From SYOC01 sp035575235 (GTDB lineage: Bacteria > Desulfobacterota > Binatia > Bin18): DNA of 17,702 bases. Below the pieces are notes generated by a model that saw nothing but the letters and a program-made list of their open reading frames with translations, had not been told where the DNA came from and made no database searches. Shown piece after piece: positions 7,995 through 15,930 of this stretch. The position numbers were made by a program, and so were the translations under genes. The stretch lies in the NCBI GenBank assembly GCA_035575235.1, contig DATLYA010000263.1:1-17702 (forward strand). The letters are read 5' to 3'. Numbering within the stretch: the first letter of the stretch is position 1; each line of letters opens with the position of its first letter.

Positions 7995-8534
7995 ATGAAC
8001 ATCCATTATGAAGATCTCGACGCTGCCGTTCGCGCCTCGATGATTCAGGAACTCGATCTGGACGTATCAAATCAGCGGCTGTATATCAGCTCGAGGTTGA
8101 CCGATGCTGGTGCTCAACAGTGGCCTACGATCCTGCGTGAGGCATTCGAGAAGCACGACGATACGTGGATAGCCGCCGCTCTTCGCACTCGCGGGCTCTT
8201 GCGAACCCATGAACAACGCCGCAAACCCAAAGGCGGCTTCACCACGGCGCAGGTGCCGCACACTGCCGCAGATACGTTGGCCGAGGGTGAGTTCAACCGT
8301 TTCTATGCTCGTGGACTATGCGCGAATGTCCTGGCGTCCGGCGGCACCGAAGTAGAGGTCTATCGCGGCAAGCAGGTACAGAATCCCCGACCAGAGTCGC
8401 AGGCCATGATCGGTCGGCGGCTATCCGCGCAGCAACTCCTTGATGACCTTCGGAATTCGCAAGGAGTCGACCCCGCCCTTGGTTTGCCTCCTGGTCCAAA
8501 TTCGGGGCTGACTGTCCGACGTGTGAGGGGATGA
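7995..8534 (+). CDS. conserved protein of unknown function in the RM/Kiwa-like operon
   Basis: A 179-aa protein. I chose ATG 7995 over an in-frame TTG at 7986 because the strong GAGGAGGA site (7978-7985) is correctly spaced only for the ATG. It begins MNIHYEDLDAAVRASMIQEL and contains two well-ordered blocks: EQRRKPKGGFTTAQVPHT (residues 73-90), and AEGEFNRFYARGLC (96-109) followed by VYRGKQVQNPRPES and IGRRLSAQQLLDDLR (139-153). I recall similar hypothetical proteins with the AEGEFNRFYARGLC block, without assigned function. It is soluble. The C-terminus is loose and Gly/Pro-rich. It starts 5 nt after the DUF6650-like gene, so the two are probably translated together and may form one functional unit. 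Confidence 0.8.
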   Translation: MNIHYEDLDAAVRASMIQELDLDVSNQRLYISSRLTDAGAQQWPTILREAFEKHDDTWIAAALRTRGLLRTHEQRRKPKGGFTTAQVPHTAADTLAEGEFNRFYARGLCANVLASGGTEVEVYRGKQVQNPRPESQAMIGRRLSAQQLLDDLRNSQGVDPALGLPPGPNSGLTVRRVRG

Positions 8535-8626
8535 ATGCCGGACTCCGCTGGCAGAACTGTCGCTTCGGACCACGAGACGTGATGGCGGGCCGGTTCTTAC
8601 TGCGGATGGGGATTTGCGATGGTTAA
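8531..8626 (+). CDS. possible 31-aa coupling ORF before kwaA
   Basis: A frame starting at ATG 8531, which overlaps the stop of the previous gene (ATGA), reads MNAGLRWQNCRFGPRDVMAG, then RFLLRMGICDG, and stops at 8624-8626, just inside the start of the next gene (8619). It bridges the only sizeable gap in the operon by overlaps at both ends. It may be a coupling or leader peptide, or only a chance frame. Confidence 0.3.
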   Translation: MNAGLRWQNCRFGPRDVMAGRFLLRMGICDG

Positions 8627-9185
8627 CCTTCGGCATAGCGAGGGCCTAAAGGCGGCGCGGCTGCTGATGGTATTGAGCAGCATCTCGCCGCTCTTCATCT
8701 TGTGGGCAATCCGGGGCAACAGTCTCATTCCGGACCGCTATTTCCTCTTCTTTTGTGTGCTCATGGTGGTGCTGCCGAACGCCTTCCTCTGGTTACGAAT
8801 AAGGACGGCCAAGAAATTGCAGGAGAAGCGCGAAATTGTTGTAGGAACGGCAGAAGACCATCGCGATCACCTACTGGTGTATCTGTTTGCCATGCTGCTA
8901 CCGTTCTATGCTGCCGACCTGGGCACATGGCGAGACCTCGCTGCAGCACTGGCCGCCTTGGGATTCATTGTTTTTCTCTTCTGGCATCTCAATCTGCACT
9001 ACATGAACCTGTTGTTCGCGACGTTCGGCTACCGCGTCTTCACGGTTTATTCGCCTAAGGACGATAACCCGCTCACTGGCAGAGCAAGTCAGGTGCTCAT
9101 CACACGACGCGTGACTGTGTCTGCAGGCGAGCGAGTGGTCGGCTATCGACTAAGTGATACGGTCTATCTGGAGATGGATGCATGA
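8619..9185 (+). CDS. four-TM membrane protein, KwaA-like (Kiwa)
   Basis: A 188-aa protein with four predicted membrane helices at about residues 13-31, 41-59, 85-101 and 107-127, and a soluble C-terminal domain of about 60 residues with a strand-rich pattern (VFTVYSPKDDNP, VLITRRVTVSAGE, YRLSDTVYLEM). There is no signal peptide. The next gene overlaps by 4 nt (ATGA, 9182-9185) and encodes a DUF4868-like protein. A four-helix membrane protein coupled to DUF4868 is the published architecture of the Kiwa anti-phage system, where KwaA senses phage at the membrane and recruits KwaB. The assignment rests on topology, size and partner, not on a recalled sequence match. A weak GGGGA site lies before the ATG. 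Confidence 0.6.
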   Translation: MVNLRHSEGLKAARLLMVLSSISPLFILWAIRGNSLIPDRYFLFFCVLMVVLPNAFLWLRIRTAKKLQEKREIVVGTAEDHRDHLLVYLFAMLLPFYAADLGTWRDLAAALAALGFIVFLFWHLNLHYMNLLFATFGYRVFTVYSPKDDNPLTGRASQVLITRRVTVSAGERVVGYRLSDTVYLEMDA

Positions 9186-10093
9186 AGCTGGAATTCAACT
9201 TTGGGCAAGTCTCGACGGCTGAGTTTGGCGTTGGGCGCGATGACGGCGATGAGCAAACATTCTGCTTAGTGGCTGTGGACGGGGACGTTCAGACCGCTCT
9301 GGGTGAGATCGCCAGGGCTACGTGGGAAACCTTGCAGGAACTGAGCAAGAGTCCATCCAAGTATGAGCCCTCGGAAACCTATGCGAGTTCCGCGTATGTC
9401 TACCTGCCACTGAGTGATGACTTAGCGAAGCCGATCCGGGAGCTGCATCAAGCAAACAATCTACCAATGGACGTAAATGCGCTGAAAGATCCTACGAAAA
9501 TATTTTGTTACTTTGTACGTATGACAGACAAACAGGGCCGACGTCTGACCGGCCTGCGGCGCGCGACTCAGTTCAAAGGACTGCTCAAGAGTCGCCTCAT
9601 TCGGCTCGTATCTGACGCCTTGAAGTTTGTCGAAGACCGCATCTTCAAGCTGGACAGCGATTTCGACCTGCTGGTTGATGATAAGAACGTCCACATCTTC
9701 CGGCCCAGCGGCTTTGAGTTTGCTTGCAAGCTTCAGGACGCGGTCCTAGCGGCCGTCCCGGAAAACGTGAGGGCGATCCGGAGTGATCTCGAGTTCGTAG
9801 ACTTTGATGCAATCGAAGATTATGCCAGCAAGCACTCGCGCGCGGCTCGCTACCTCGCCTCGATCCGGAGTCAGAATGAGACAAAGAATGTCAACAAGGG
9901 CTCTCTTAAAAAGCTTTGCAAGAAAACTGGCGTCCAGGTTAAGGAAGTCAACGGCAAACTTATTGTTGAGAAAGCTCACGTCATGGGCTTTCTTGAAGTT
10001 CTGGATCGTCGGCGTTACGAGGTTGAGCTGGTAAAAGGTTCCCCTGAACAGTTCAAGGCACATAGCCGACGAAGGATCGAGGCCAGAAGTTAG
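9182..10093 (+). CDS. DUF4868-like protein, KwaB-like (Kiwa effector)
   Basis: A 303-aa soluble protein. The central region (about residues 120-190) has RLTGLRRATQFKGLLKSRLI, then a strand-turn block KLDSDFDLLVDDKNVHIFRP with SGFEF. This fits the DUF4868 core, in which a stretch of basic residues precedes a DFDxLxxxxxVxIxxxxxFE unit. The C-terminus (residues 235-303) is basic. KwaB in known Kiwa systems is about this length and binds DNA to stop phage replication, so cytoplasmic DNA binding is expected. It overlaps the kwaA-like gene by 4 nt and lies 6 nt before hsdR, so it sits inside the RM transcription unit. The DUF4868 call is by pattern memory. An unrelated partner of the membrane protein remains possible. 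Confidence 0.62.
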   Translation: MKLEFNFGQVSTAEFGVGRDDGDEQTFCLVAVDGDVQTALGEIARATWETLQELSKSPSKYEPSETYASSAYVYLPLSDDLAKPIRELHQANNLPMDVNALKDPTKIFCYFVRMTDKQGRRLTGLRRATQFKGLLKSRLIRLVSDALKFVEDRIFKLDSDFDLLVDDKNVHIFRPSGFEFACKLQDAVLAAVPENVRAIRSDLEFVDFDAIEDYASKHSRAARYLASIRSQNETKNVNKGSLKKLCKKTGVQVKEVNGKLIVEKAHVMGFLEVLDRRRYEVELVKGSPEQFKAHSRRRIEARS

Positions 10094-10099
10094 GTTCGG

Positions 10100-13000
10100 A
10101 TGGCAACCGCTTTTACAGAGTCCACGCTTGAAGAAGCTGCCCTCGAAATGTTTGATGGGCTTGGCTACACGATTCTCCACGGCCCGGACATTGCTCCGGA
10201 AGCACTGTTTGCTGAGCGTAGCAGCTACGGGGACGTGGTGCTGGTAAAGCGGCTGCGGGAGGCCCTGGCGCGTATCAATCCAAAAGTTCCCACCGAGGCC
10301 ATCGAAGAGGCCATCCGCAAGGTGCAGCAAACAGAAAGTCCCAGCCTCGTGGAAAACAACCGGCGCTTTCATCGCTTCCTGACCGACGGCGTGCCCGTGG
10401 AATATCGCCGGGATGACCGCATTGTCCACGATACGGTGTGGCTTTTCGACTTCGAAGAACCGGAAAACAACGACTGGGTCGCGGTGAACCAATTCACGGT
10501 GGAGGAAGATCGCCGCACGCGTCGCCCGGACATCGTGGTCTTCGTGAACGGCCTGCCGCTGGCCGTGATCGAACTGAAGAACCTGGCCGATGAAAACGCG
10601 ACCATCCGGGATGCCTACAATCAGCTTCAGACTTACAAGAATGACATTCCGAGCCTCTTTCCTTACAACGAACTGCTGGTGATTTCGGACGGCATCGAGG
10701 CGCGCGCGGGAACGCTGACGGCAGGCTGGGAGCGGTTCATGCCCTGGCGCACGATCGAGGGCGACCGGGTCGAACCCAAGGGTTCCCTCGAAATGGAAGT
10801 CTTGCTCCGGGGAATTTTCGCGAAGAAGCGGTTCCTCGACTTGGTTCGCCACTTCATCGTCTTCGAGGACAACGGAAGAGACATCCAGAAAAAAGTAGCT
10901 GGCTACCACCAGTTTCACGCGGTCAACAGGGCCGTGCAGTGCACGCTGGAAGCCACCTCACCTGCTGGTGACCGTCGCGCCGGCGTCGTATGGCACACTC
11001 AGGGCAGTGGCAAGAGCCTGACGATGGCTTTCTATGCGGGGAAGATCATTCAGCACCCGGCCATGTCCAATCCGACCTTGGTGGTGCTGACGGACCGCAA
11101 CGACCTGGACGACCAGCTCTTCGGAACCTTCTCAGCCTGCAAGGAACTGCTACGCCAGACGCCGGAGCAAGCCGAAAGCCGGGAACATTTGCAGGAGCTT
11201 CTACGGCGCTCTGTGGGCGGCGTAATCTTCACGACCATCCAGAAGTTCCTGCCTCAGGGCGGCGGTGAGTATCCGCAGCTTTCGGATCGACGCAACATCG
11301 TAGTGATTGCGGACGAAGCGCACCGCAGCCAGTACGGCTTCATCGAGGGCTTCGCCAGGCACATGCGAAACGCACTTCCGAACGCTTCCTTCATTGGGTT
11401 CACGGCCACTCCATTGGAGCTAGACGACAAGAGTACCCGCGCTGTGTTCGGCAACTACATCCACATCTACGACATCCAGAGAGCCGTCGAGGATGGCGCT
11501 ACCGTTCGCATCTACTACGAAGGCCGCTTGGCCAAGCTCGAACTGGACGAAGAGGAACGGCCCAAGATTGACCCGGAGTTCGAGGAGGTCACCGAGGGCG
11601 AAGAAGAAACCGTCAAGCGAAACCTGATGAACAAGTGGTCCCGCATGGAGGCGATGGTCGGCACGGAGAAGCGAATTGGGCTGATCGCTCGGGACATCGT
11701 CGAGCACTTTGCGAAGCGGCTCGAAGCAATGGACGGCAAGGCAATGATCGTTTGCATGAGCCGCCGGATTTGTGTGGACCTTTACAACGCACTGATCAAG
11801 CTGCGCCCCGACTGGCACGACGACGATGACGACAAGGGGGTCATCAAGGTGGTGATGACCGGCTCAGCTTCCGATCCCGTCGAGTGGCAGCAACACGTCC
11901 GCAACAAGCAACGGCGCGAGGCGTTGGCTCTGCGGTTCAAGGACCCGGACGACCCGCTGAAGATCGTCATCGTGCGTGACATGTGGCTCACGGGGTTCGA
12001 TGTGCCCTGCCTGCACACGATGTATGTGGACAAGCCGATGCAGCGGCACGGGCTGATGCAGGCTATCGCCAGGGTAAACCGCGTATTCAAGGACAAGCCC
12101 GGCGGCTTGGTGGTGGACTACCTCGGGCTGGCGACGCAACTGCAAAAGGCGGTCTCCGACTACACGGAGAGCGGCGGCAAGGGAGAGCCTGTCATCGAGC
12201 AGGAGAAGGCCGTCGCCAAGATGGTGGAACTGTACGAAGTCTGCGCGGGAATCATGTACGGGTTCGACTACGCCAAATACAAGACGGGGACTCCGAGGGA
12301 ACGCACCGCCCTCATCCCGGAAGCCTGCGAACATGTCCTGCAACAGGACGATGGCAAGCAGCGCTTTATGGATGCCGTCTCGAAGCTGTCTAAAGCCTTC
12401 GCTCTGTCTGTTCCCCATGAAAAGGCACTTGCGATCCGCGACGACGTGGGTTTCTTCCAGGCTGTTCGCGCAGCCCTGGCCAAGACCACGCCCACCGGCG
12501 GCAAGAGCCCCGAGGAATTGGATACGGCCGTACGGCAGATCGTGTCGAAGGCCGTGGCTTCCGATGAGGTCATAGACATCTTCTCAGCCGCGGGGCTGAA
12601 GAAACCGGATATTTCGATTCTGTCGGATGAATTCCTGTCGGAAGTCAGAGACTTGCCCCACAAGAATCTGGCGATTGAAACCTTGCGAAAACTGCTGAGC
12701 GACGAGATTAAGTCGCGCGCCCGGAAAAACGTGGTTCAGTCCAAGCTGTTCTCGGAGAAGCTGGAAGAGGCCATCCGCAAATATCAGAACCGCTCGCTGC
12801 AAGCGGCAGAGGTAATCCAAGAATTGATTGAGCTTGCCAGAGAGATGCGCGAGGCCCATCGGCGGGGCGAAAAGCTGGGGCTCTCCGAAGAGGAGCTGGC
12901 CTTCTATGATGCCTTGGAGACGAACGACAGCGCAGTCCAGGTCCTTGGCGACGAAACGCTCAAGAAGATCGCGCTGGAACTGCTGGATACCGTCCGCAAG

Positions 13001-13165
13001 AACACCACGATTGATTGGACAGTGAAAGAGAGCGTGCGTGCCAAAATGCGAGCCATGGTCAAGCGCATCCTGCGCAAGTACGGCTATCCGCCGGACAAAC
13101 AAGAAAAGGCCACGCAAACAGTTCTGGAGCAGGCCGAATTGCTTTGCAAGGTTTGGGCTGTATAA
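10100..13165 (+). CDS. hsdR: type I restriction endonuclease / DNA translocase subunit
   Basis: A 1021-aa HsdR of normal length. It cleaves unmethylated DNA after ATP-driven translocation. The N-terminal nuclease has the PD-(D/E)xK residues D144, E158 and K160 (RRPDIVVFV, AVIELKN) and the QxxxY motif (QLQTYK, 175-180). The SF2 motor has Walker A HTQGSGKS (299-306), VVLTDRNDLDDQLF, Walker B with DEAH (ADEAHRSQYG, 404-413), FTATP (434-438) and the motif V/VI region (RDMWLTGFDVP, QAIARVNRVFKDKPGG). The C-terminal helical region (about 830-1021) docks on the methylase. All key residues are present. It starts 6 nt after the kwaB-like gene. Confidence 0.95.
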   Translation: MATAFTESTLEEAALEMFDGLGYTILHGPDIAPEALFAERSSYGDVVLVKRLREALARINPKVPTEAIEEAIRKVQQTESPSLVENNRRFHRFLTDGVPVEYRRDDRIVHDTVWLFDFEEPENNDWVAVNQFTVEEDRRTRRPDIVVFVNGLPLAVIELKNLADENATIRDAYNQLQTYKNDIPSLFPYNELLVISDGIEARAGTLTAGWERFMPWRTIEGDRVEPKGSLEMEVLLRGIFAKKRFLDLVRHFIVFEDNGRDIQKKVAGYHQFHAVNRAVQCTLEATSPAGDRRAGVVWHTQGSGKSLTMAFYAGKIIQHPAMSNPTLVVLTDRNDLDDQLFGTFSACKELLRQTPEQAESREHLQELLRRSVGGVIFTTIQKFLPQGGGEYPQLSDRRNIVVIADEAHRSQYGFIEGFARHMRNALPNASFIGFTATPLELDDKSTRAVFGNYIHIYDIQRAVEDGATVRIYYEGRLAKLELDEEERPKIDPEFEEVTEGEEETVKRNLMNKWSRMEAMVGTEKRIGLIARDIVEHFAKRLEAMDGKAMIVCMSRRICVDLYNALIKLRPDWHDDDDDKGVIKVVMTGSASDPVEWQQHVRNKQRREALALRFKDPDDPLKIVIVRDMWLTGFDVPCLHTMYVDKPMQRHGLMQAIARVNRVFKDKPGGLVVDYLGLATQLQKAVSDYTESGGKGEPVIEQEKAVAKMVELYEVCAGIMYGFDYAKYKTGTPRERTALIPEACEHVLQQDDGKQRFMDAVSKLSKAFALSVPHEKALAIRDDVGFFQAVRAALAKTTPTGGKSPEELDTAVRQIVSKAVASDEVIDIFSAAGLKKPDISILSDEFLSEVRDLPHKNLAIETLRKLLSDEIKSRARKNVVQSKLFSEKLEEAIRKYQNRSLQAAEVIQELIELAREMREAHRRGEKLGLSEEELAFYDALETNDSAVQVLGDETLKKIALELLDTVRKNTTIDWTVKESVRAKMRAMVKRILRKYGYPPDKQEKATQTVLEQAELLCKVWAV

Positions 13166-13166
13166 G

Positions 13167-13562
13167 GTAACCACGGTAATCGGCGAGAGATTGCGGGCGA
13201 TCCGCGAGGCGAAAAAGCTGAGCCAAGGCGATGTGGAGCATCGCACCGGGCTGCTCCGCGCCTACGTTTCCCGTGTGGAGAACGGCCACACGGTGCCTGC
13301 CATTGAGACGCTGGAGAAGTTTGCGCGGGCGCTGTAAGTGCCGATGTACCAGCTGTTCTATGAGGGCAACGAAGCGCCGAGCCCGGCTCCCAAGTTGCGC
13401 TCAAAGCAAGCCGCCTGGGGCGATACCGGGAGAGAGGCGCGAGAACTCGAGCGATTTAGTAGGCTGCTGTCCAAGATGGAGAATCGTCGGCGCGGGCTTC
13501 TGCTTTCCGTTGCTCAGCGTTTGGCCGCCAGAGCGCGAAGCCCTCGGTCGGTGCACATTTGA
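13167..13562 (+). pseudogene. Xre-family HTH regulator gene, no start and nonsense codon
   Basis: The frame directly after hsdR reads IGERLRAIREAKKLSQGDVE, HRTGLLRAYVSRVENGHTVP, AIETLEKFARAL, then TAA at 13335-13337. The same frame continues VPMYQLFYEGNEAP and a coiled-coil tail (ERFSRLLSKMENRRRG) to TGA 13560-13562. Homologues normally read FARALEVPMYQLFYEG, so the TAA replaces a Glu codon. No ATG, GTG or TTG precedes the HTH at a sensible place: the expected start position is GTA (13167-13169). The intact form, about 130 aa, is a typical small regulator next to type I RM genes. Two independent lesions mean it is very probably dead. Confidence 0.8.
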
Positions 13563-13588
13563 GTTCAGGCTAAGCGGAACGGCAGGCC

Positions 13589-14860
13589 TTACCCGCGGTT
13601 TTTAAGGGCATCGAGCTCCCGGCTATTTGGCCTCCGATTAGTTCCGTTGGTGCGAATGTAAGGACCGAGTTCTTTCACCGTGTAGATTGGCCCCTGCGAC
13701 TCCGCTACCCGAATCAGGAATAGCCTCTTCCCCTGATACGAGACAATCTCAGTTGTCACAACCGGCGGCGGATCGCAAAAGGCGCGCAAGATGTTCGTCA
13801 CTGTGTCGGACATGCCCTTGGGTTCACACCCCACCACCTGATGGTCATCATCCACGCCAATGACGATGGTTCCGCCTTTCGTGTTTGCGAAGGCGACAGC
13901 GGTCCTGGCCAGCCCCACGGGCCTATTTGAATCGAGTCGCTCCTTAAACTCCAACGTTTCGCTCTCACCGATCAAGAGCATCTGTTCAATCTCTGGCTCT
14001 GTTGTTTCGAAGATTATTTCGTGTTGTTGCCAGAAAACTCCTTCACGGTAAGACAAATCGTCCAGAACTTCCTCCGTCGCCTTGCAAACGAGAACAACGG
14101 AGACAAATTTGGGCTTGTCGGCCAATCCAAGTTGAAGCTGTGGCTCCGTGAGGCGGACGGTCTCTTGTGCGAGGAGGCCACCCTCATTCTCGGCATAAAC
14201 CTTGGCGACTAACTCCGAAGGCTCAAGGAACCTGCAATCAAACTCAGCCCTCAAGTGTCCAAGTCCGAGAGTGAGCCTCGAAATCCGAGCGCGGAAGTCC
14301 GGGATCACCACGTGGACCTGTCCCCTGAAGTAGTTCGACCATACCTCCACGCGAAAGCCGAAAAAATCCCACAAAACGTATCCCAAGTTCGGATAGTAAG
14401 GCGGCTCCACGGCGACAAACGTGCTCGACAGCGGCAAAGAACCCAGGTACTCGGTTCGAGGCGCGAACGTGTAGATGTCAGAGGGCCACTTGATCCATTC
14501 CGAGCGGGACTGTCGCGTTCTGCCGCCAGATTGCGGAATCACAGGAAGCTCGATATCTTGGCGGTCCGTCCCCAAGTCGAGGCGACTCTCGTTCAGGAGC
14601 CTGCCCAACAGCGAGGGCACGTCAGTTGCCGGAAACAGTCGCCGGATGATCGCGGAGTCCGAATACTTGTAGGAAACCGCCGCTGGCGACGACTCACCTC
14701 TGCAAGTGAAATCGAACTTTGTCAAGAGATTACGCCAAGTACCGGTTTCATCCTTGCCAAGCACACTAGTTTGCGAACCACTCTCGTAGAAAGCGGCGCG
14801 TTCAGCCACAAGCTGCTCGATTCGCCCCAGGACCGTGAGTTCCTGTTTTGAAGGAGACAT
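13589..14860 (-). CDS. protein with C-terminal AlbA_2/Schlafen-type domain
   Basis: A 423-aa soluble protein starting MSPSKQELTVLGRIEQLV at ATG 14860. The open frame to 15256 is longer only in a region that overlaps the divergent CDGSH gene. The last ~125 residues are an AlbA_2 (Schlafen AAA-4) domain: GESETLEFKERLD (298-310), ARTAVAFANTKGGTIVIGVD (318-337) and PPVVTTEIVSYQGK, ending GPYIRTNGTNRRPNSRE. The first ~290 residues form a strand-rich region with LPVIPQSGGRTRQSRSEWIK and PPYYPNLGYVLWDFFGFRVE, which I do not recognise. AlbA_2 is usually N-terminal, so this order is unusual. AlbA_2 proteins occur as regulators and in defence islands. It is convergent with the xre pseudogene and divergent from the CDGSH gene. 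Confidence 0.8.
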   Translation of the reverse strand: MSPSKQELTVLGRIEQLVAERAAFYESGSQTSVLGKDETGTWRNLLTKFDFTCRGESSPAAVSYKYSDSAIIRRLFPATDVPSLLGRLLNESRLDLGTDRQDIELPVIPQSGGRTRQSRSEWIKWPSDIYTFAPRTEYLGSLPLSSTFVAVEPPYYPNLGYVLWDFFGFRVEVWSNYFRGQVHVVIPDFRARISRLTLGLGHLRAEFDCRFLEPSELVAKVYAENEGGLLAQETVRLTEPQLQLGLADKPKFVSVVLVCKATEEVLDDLSYREGVFWQQHEIIFETTEPEIEQMLLIGESETLEFKERLDSNRPVGLARTAVAFANTKGGTIVIGVDDDHQVVGCEPKGMSDTVTNILRAFCDPPPVVTTEIVSYQGKRLFLIRVAESQGPIYTVKELGPYIRTNGTNRRPNSRELDALKNRG

Positions 14861-14941
14861 CCATAAAATTTTAGTCCGTAAGGCGCCGTATGAGAAGCGG
14901 AACGCATCGTGGTAGACTGCATCGGCCAAGAGGAGAAACTG
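14861..14941. promoter_or_regulatory. divergent intergenic region between AlbA_2 and CDGSH genes
   Basis: An 81-nt region that must hold promoters for both neighbours. A/T-rich sequence (AAAATTTTA) lies 3-14 nt upstream of the AlbA_2 gene start and could be part of its -10 region. GAGGAG, 6 nt before the CDGSH ATG, is its ribosome-binding site. No clear -35/-10 pair can be assigned. Confidence 0.3.
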
Positions 14942-15172
14942 ATGCCGGTGACGATCACTGTGAGGAAGAATGGGCCGTACCGCGTGGAAGCCACGGATGG
15001 GGCGGAGATCAAGTTGGTGGACGCGGACGGAAAGGCGTTCGATCTGCAAGGCAAGACTGCGTTCTCGCTGTGCCGTTGCGGGCACAGTGCCAACAAGCCT
15101 TTTTGCGATGGAAGTTATAAGACCGTGGGCTTCCAGGCCGATGACGTTGCACCGCGAGTCAACGGCATGTAA
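14942..15172 (+). CDS. CDGSH-type iron-sulfur protein with His-to-Tyr ligand change
   Basis: A 76-aa protein, MPVTITVRKNGPYRVEATDG..., with the start chosen from GAGGAG just before ATG 14942. An upstream in-frame ATG at 14909 lacks a site. Residues 44-59 are CRCGHSANKPFCDGSY, which fits C-x-C-x2-S-x3-P-x-C-D-G-S-H except that the last residue, the His ligand of the [2Fe-2S] cluster, is Tyr59 (TAT at 15116-15118). Cys44, Cys46 and Cys55 are present. Proteins of this family carry a redox-active, pH-sensitive cluster. The length and the N-terminal strand (GPYRVE, KLVDADGK) fit small bacterial members. The cluster may be absent, altered or coordinated by Tyr. It is transcribed divergently from the AlbA_2 gene. 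Confidence 0.82.
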   Translation: MPVTITVRKNGPYRVEATDGAEIKLVDADGKAFDLQGKTAFSLCRCGHSANKPFCDGSYKTVGFQADDVAPRVNGM

Positions 15173-15210
15173 GCTGCTCACAGAGCGGGAAGACGGGTTT
15201 TTGAAAAGGA

Positions 15211-15229
15211 AGTAATCTGTCTGATTACT
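15211..15229. promoter_or_regulatory. inverted repeat upstream of the DUF6610-like gene
   Basis: AGTAATC (15211-15217), spacer TGTCT, GATTACT (15223-15229): a perfect 7-bp dyad 15 nt before the gene. A possible -35 TTGAAA (15201-15206) with a 17-nt spacer to a weak ATTACT would place the dyad in the promoter, as for an operator. A transcription terminator is less likely since no T run follows. Confidence 0.35.
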
Positions 15230-15243
15230 GTACTTGTCGTAAT

Positions 15244-15930
15244 ATGATGCAATCAAATGATACCCACAAAGCGTGTTCTTCGGCAGGGCCCGTGAAAATT
15301 GTTTGTCACAGCCGAACGGTTCTCAGATTAGCGCGATCACTTGGATGGTTGCCAGGAGCATCATACCGGAATTTACGGAATATCCGAGGGTTCGAACCGG
15401 TCGGACTCGTCGAAATCGAATGGACTGACTATGACTTCAAGCGCCATCTGGAAGCCGTAAAGGCTGTTCACCCCCTCATAACGATCGCTCAGGATGTCCT
15501 AAGCATCAAACAACTGCCGAGAATTCTTGATCAAGCCTATGAACTGATGCGATGGGCCAAGTATGTCGTGATAGTCCCAAAGGATGTGCGGCTAGGCCCA
15601 CGATTAAATGAACTGATTCCTAGGGATTTCATACTCGGTTATAGTGTCCCGAGCAGTTATGGCCGTACTCCGATTCAGCCCGCATACTTTTGCGAACGGC
15701 CTGTCCATCTGCTAGGCGGGCGCCCAGATGTCCAAAGACGGATTGCTGAGCACCTAAATGTTGTGAGCCTCGACGTAAACCGATTTACCCTCGATGCGAG
15801 ATTTGGAGATTTTTTTGACGGCGAGAGGTTCAGGCCACATCCTATCGGGGGATATTTGCGTTGCCTTCGTGCTTCCATTCGGAACATCGATCGCATTTGG
15901 CAGGGCTATCCCAATGGCAAGAAACGCTAA
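15244..15930 (+). CDS. DUF6610-like protein, possible TIM-barrel fold
   Basis: A 228-aa soluble protein. An ATG at 15244 (or 15247) lacks a clear ribosome-binding site. GTG 15292, giving MKIVCHSRTVLRLA, is a plausible alternative start. Core motifs: SLGWLPGASYRNLRNIRGFE (32-51), YDFKRHLEAVKAVHPLITIA (63-82), VVIVPKD (108-114), LGYSVPSSYG (131-140), HLLGGRPDVQRR (155-166) and VSLDVNRFTLDARFG (174-188). I recall this pattern as DUF6610. The alternating strand/helix layout and the VHLLGG motif recall TIM-barrel proteins of the tRNA-guanine transglycosylase superfamily, but catalytic residues cannot be confirmed. It overlaps the next gene by 17 nt, so they are co-translated. Confidence 0.7.
   Translation: MMQSNDTHKACSSAGPVKIVCHSRTVLRLARSLGWLPGASYRNLRNIRGFEPVGLVEIEWTDYDFKRHLEAVKAVHPLITIAQDVLSIKQLPRILDQAYELMRWAKYVVIVPKDVRLGPRLNELIPRDFILGYSVPSSYGRTPIQPAYFCERPVHLLGGRPDVQRRIAEHLNVVSLDVNRFTLDARFGDFFDGERFRPHPIGGYLRCLRASIRNIDRIWQGYPNGKKR

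Noticed and set aside
9746..10918. A 390-aa open frame on the minus strand
   Set aside because: It lies opposite the kwaB-like and hsdR genes. The plus-strand products have clear domains and motifs, so this is a shadow.
13563..13588. Terminator between the convergent xre pseudogene and AlbA_2 gene
   Set aside because: A short T run is present near 13599-13603, but no convincing hairpin precedes it and it lies within the AlbA_2 coding end.
14861..15256. Longer start for the AlbA_2 protein
   Set aside because: The added region is antisense to the CDGSH gene, whose motif is unmistakable. The ATG at 14860 is the simpler start.
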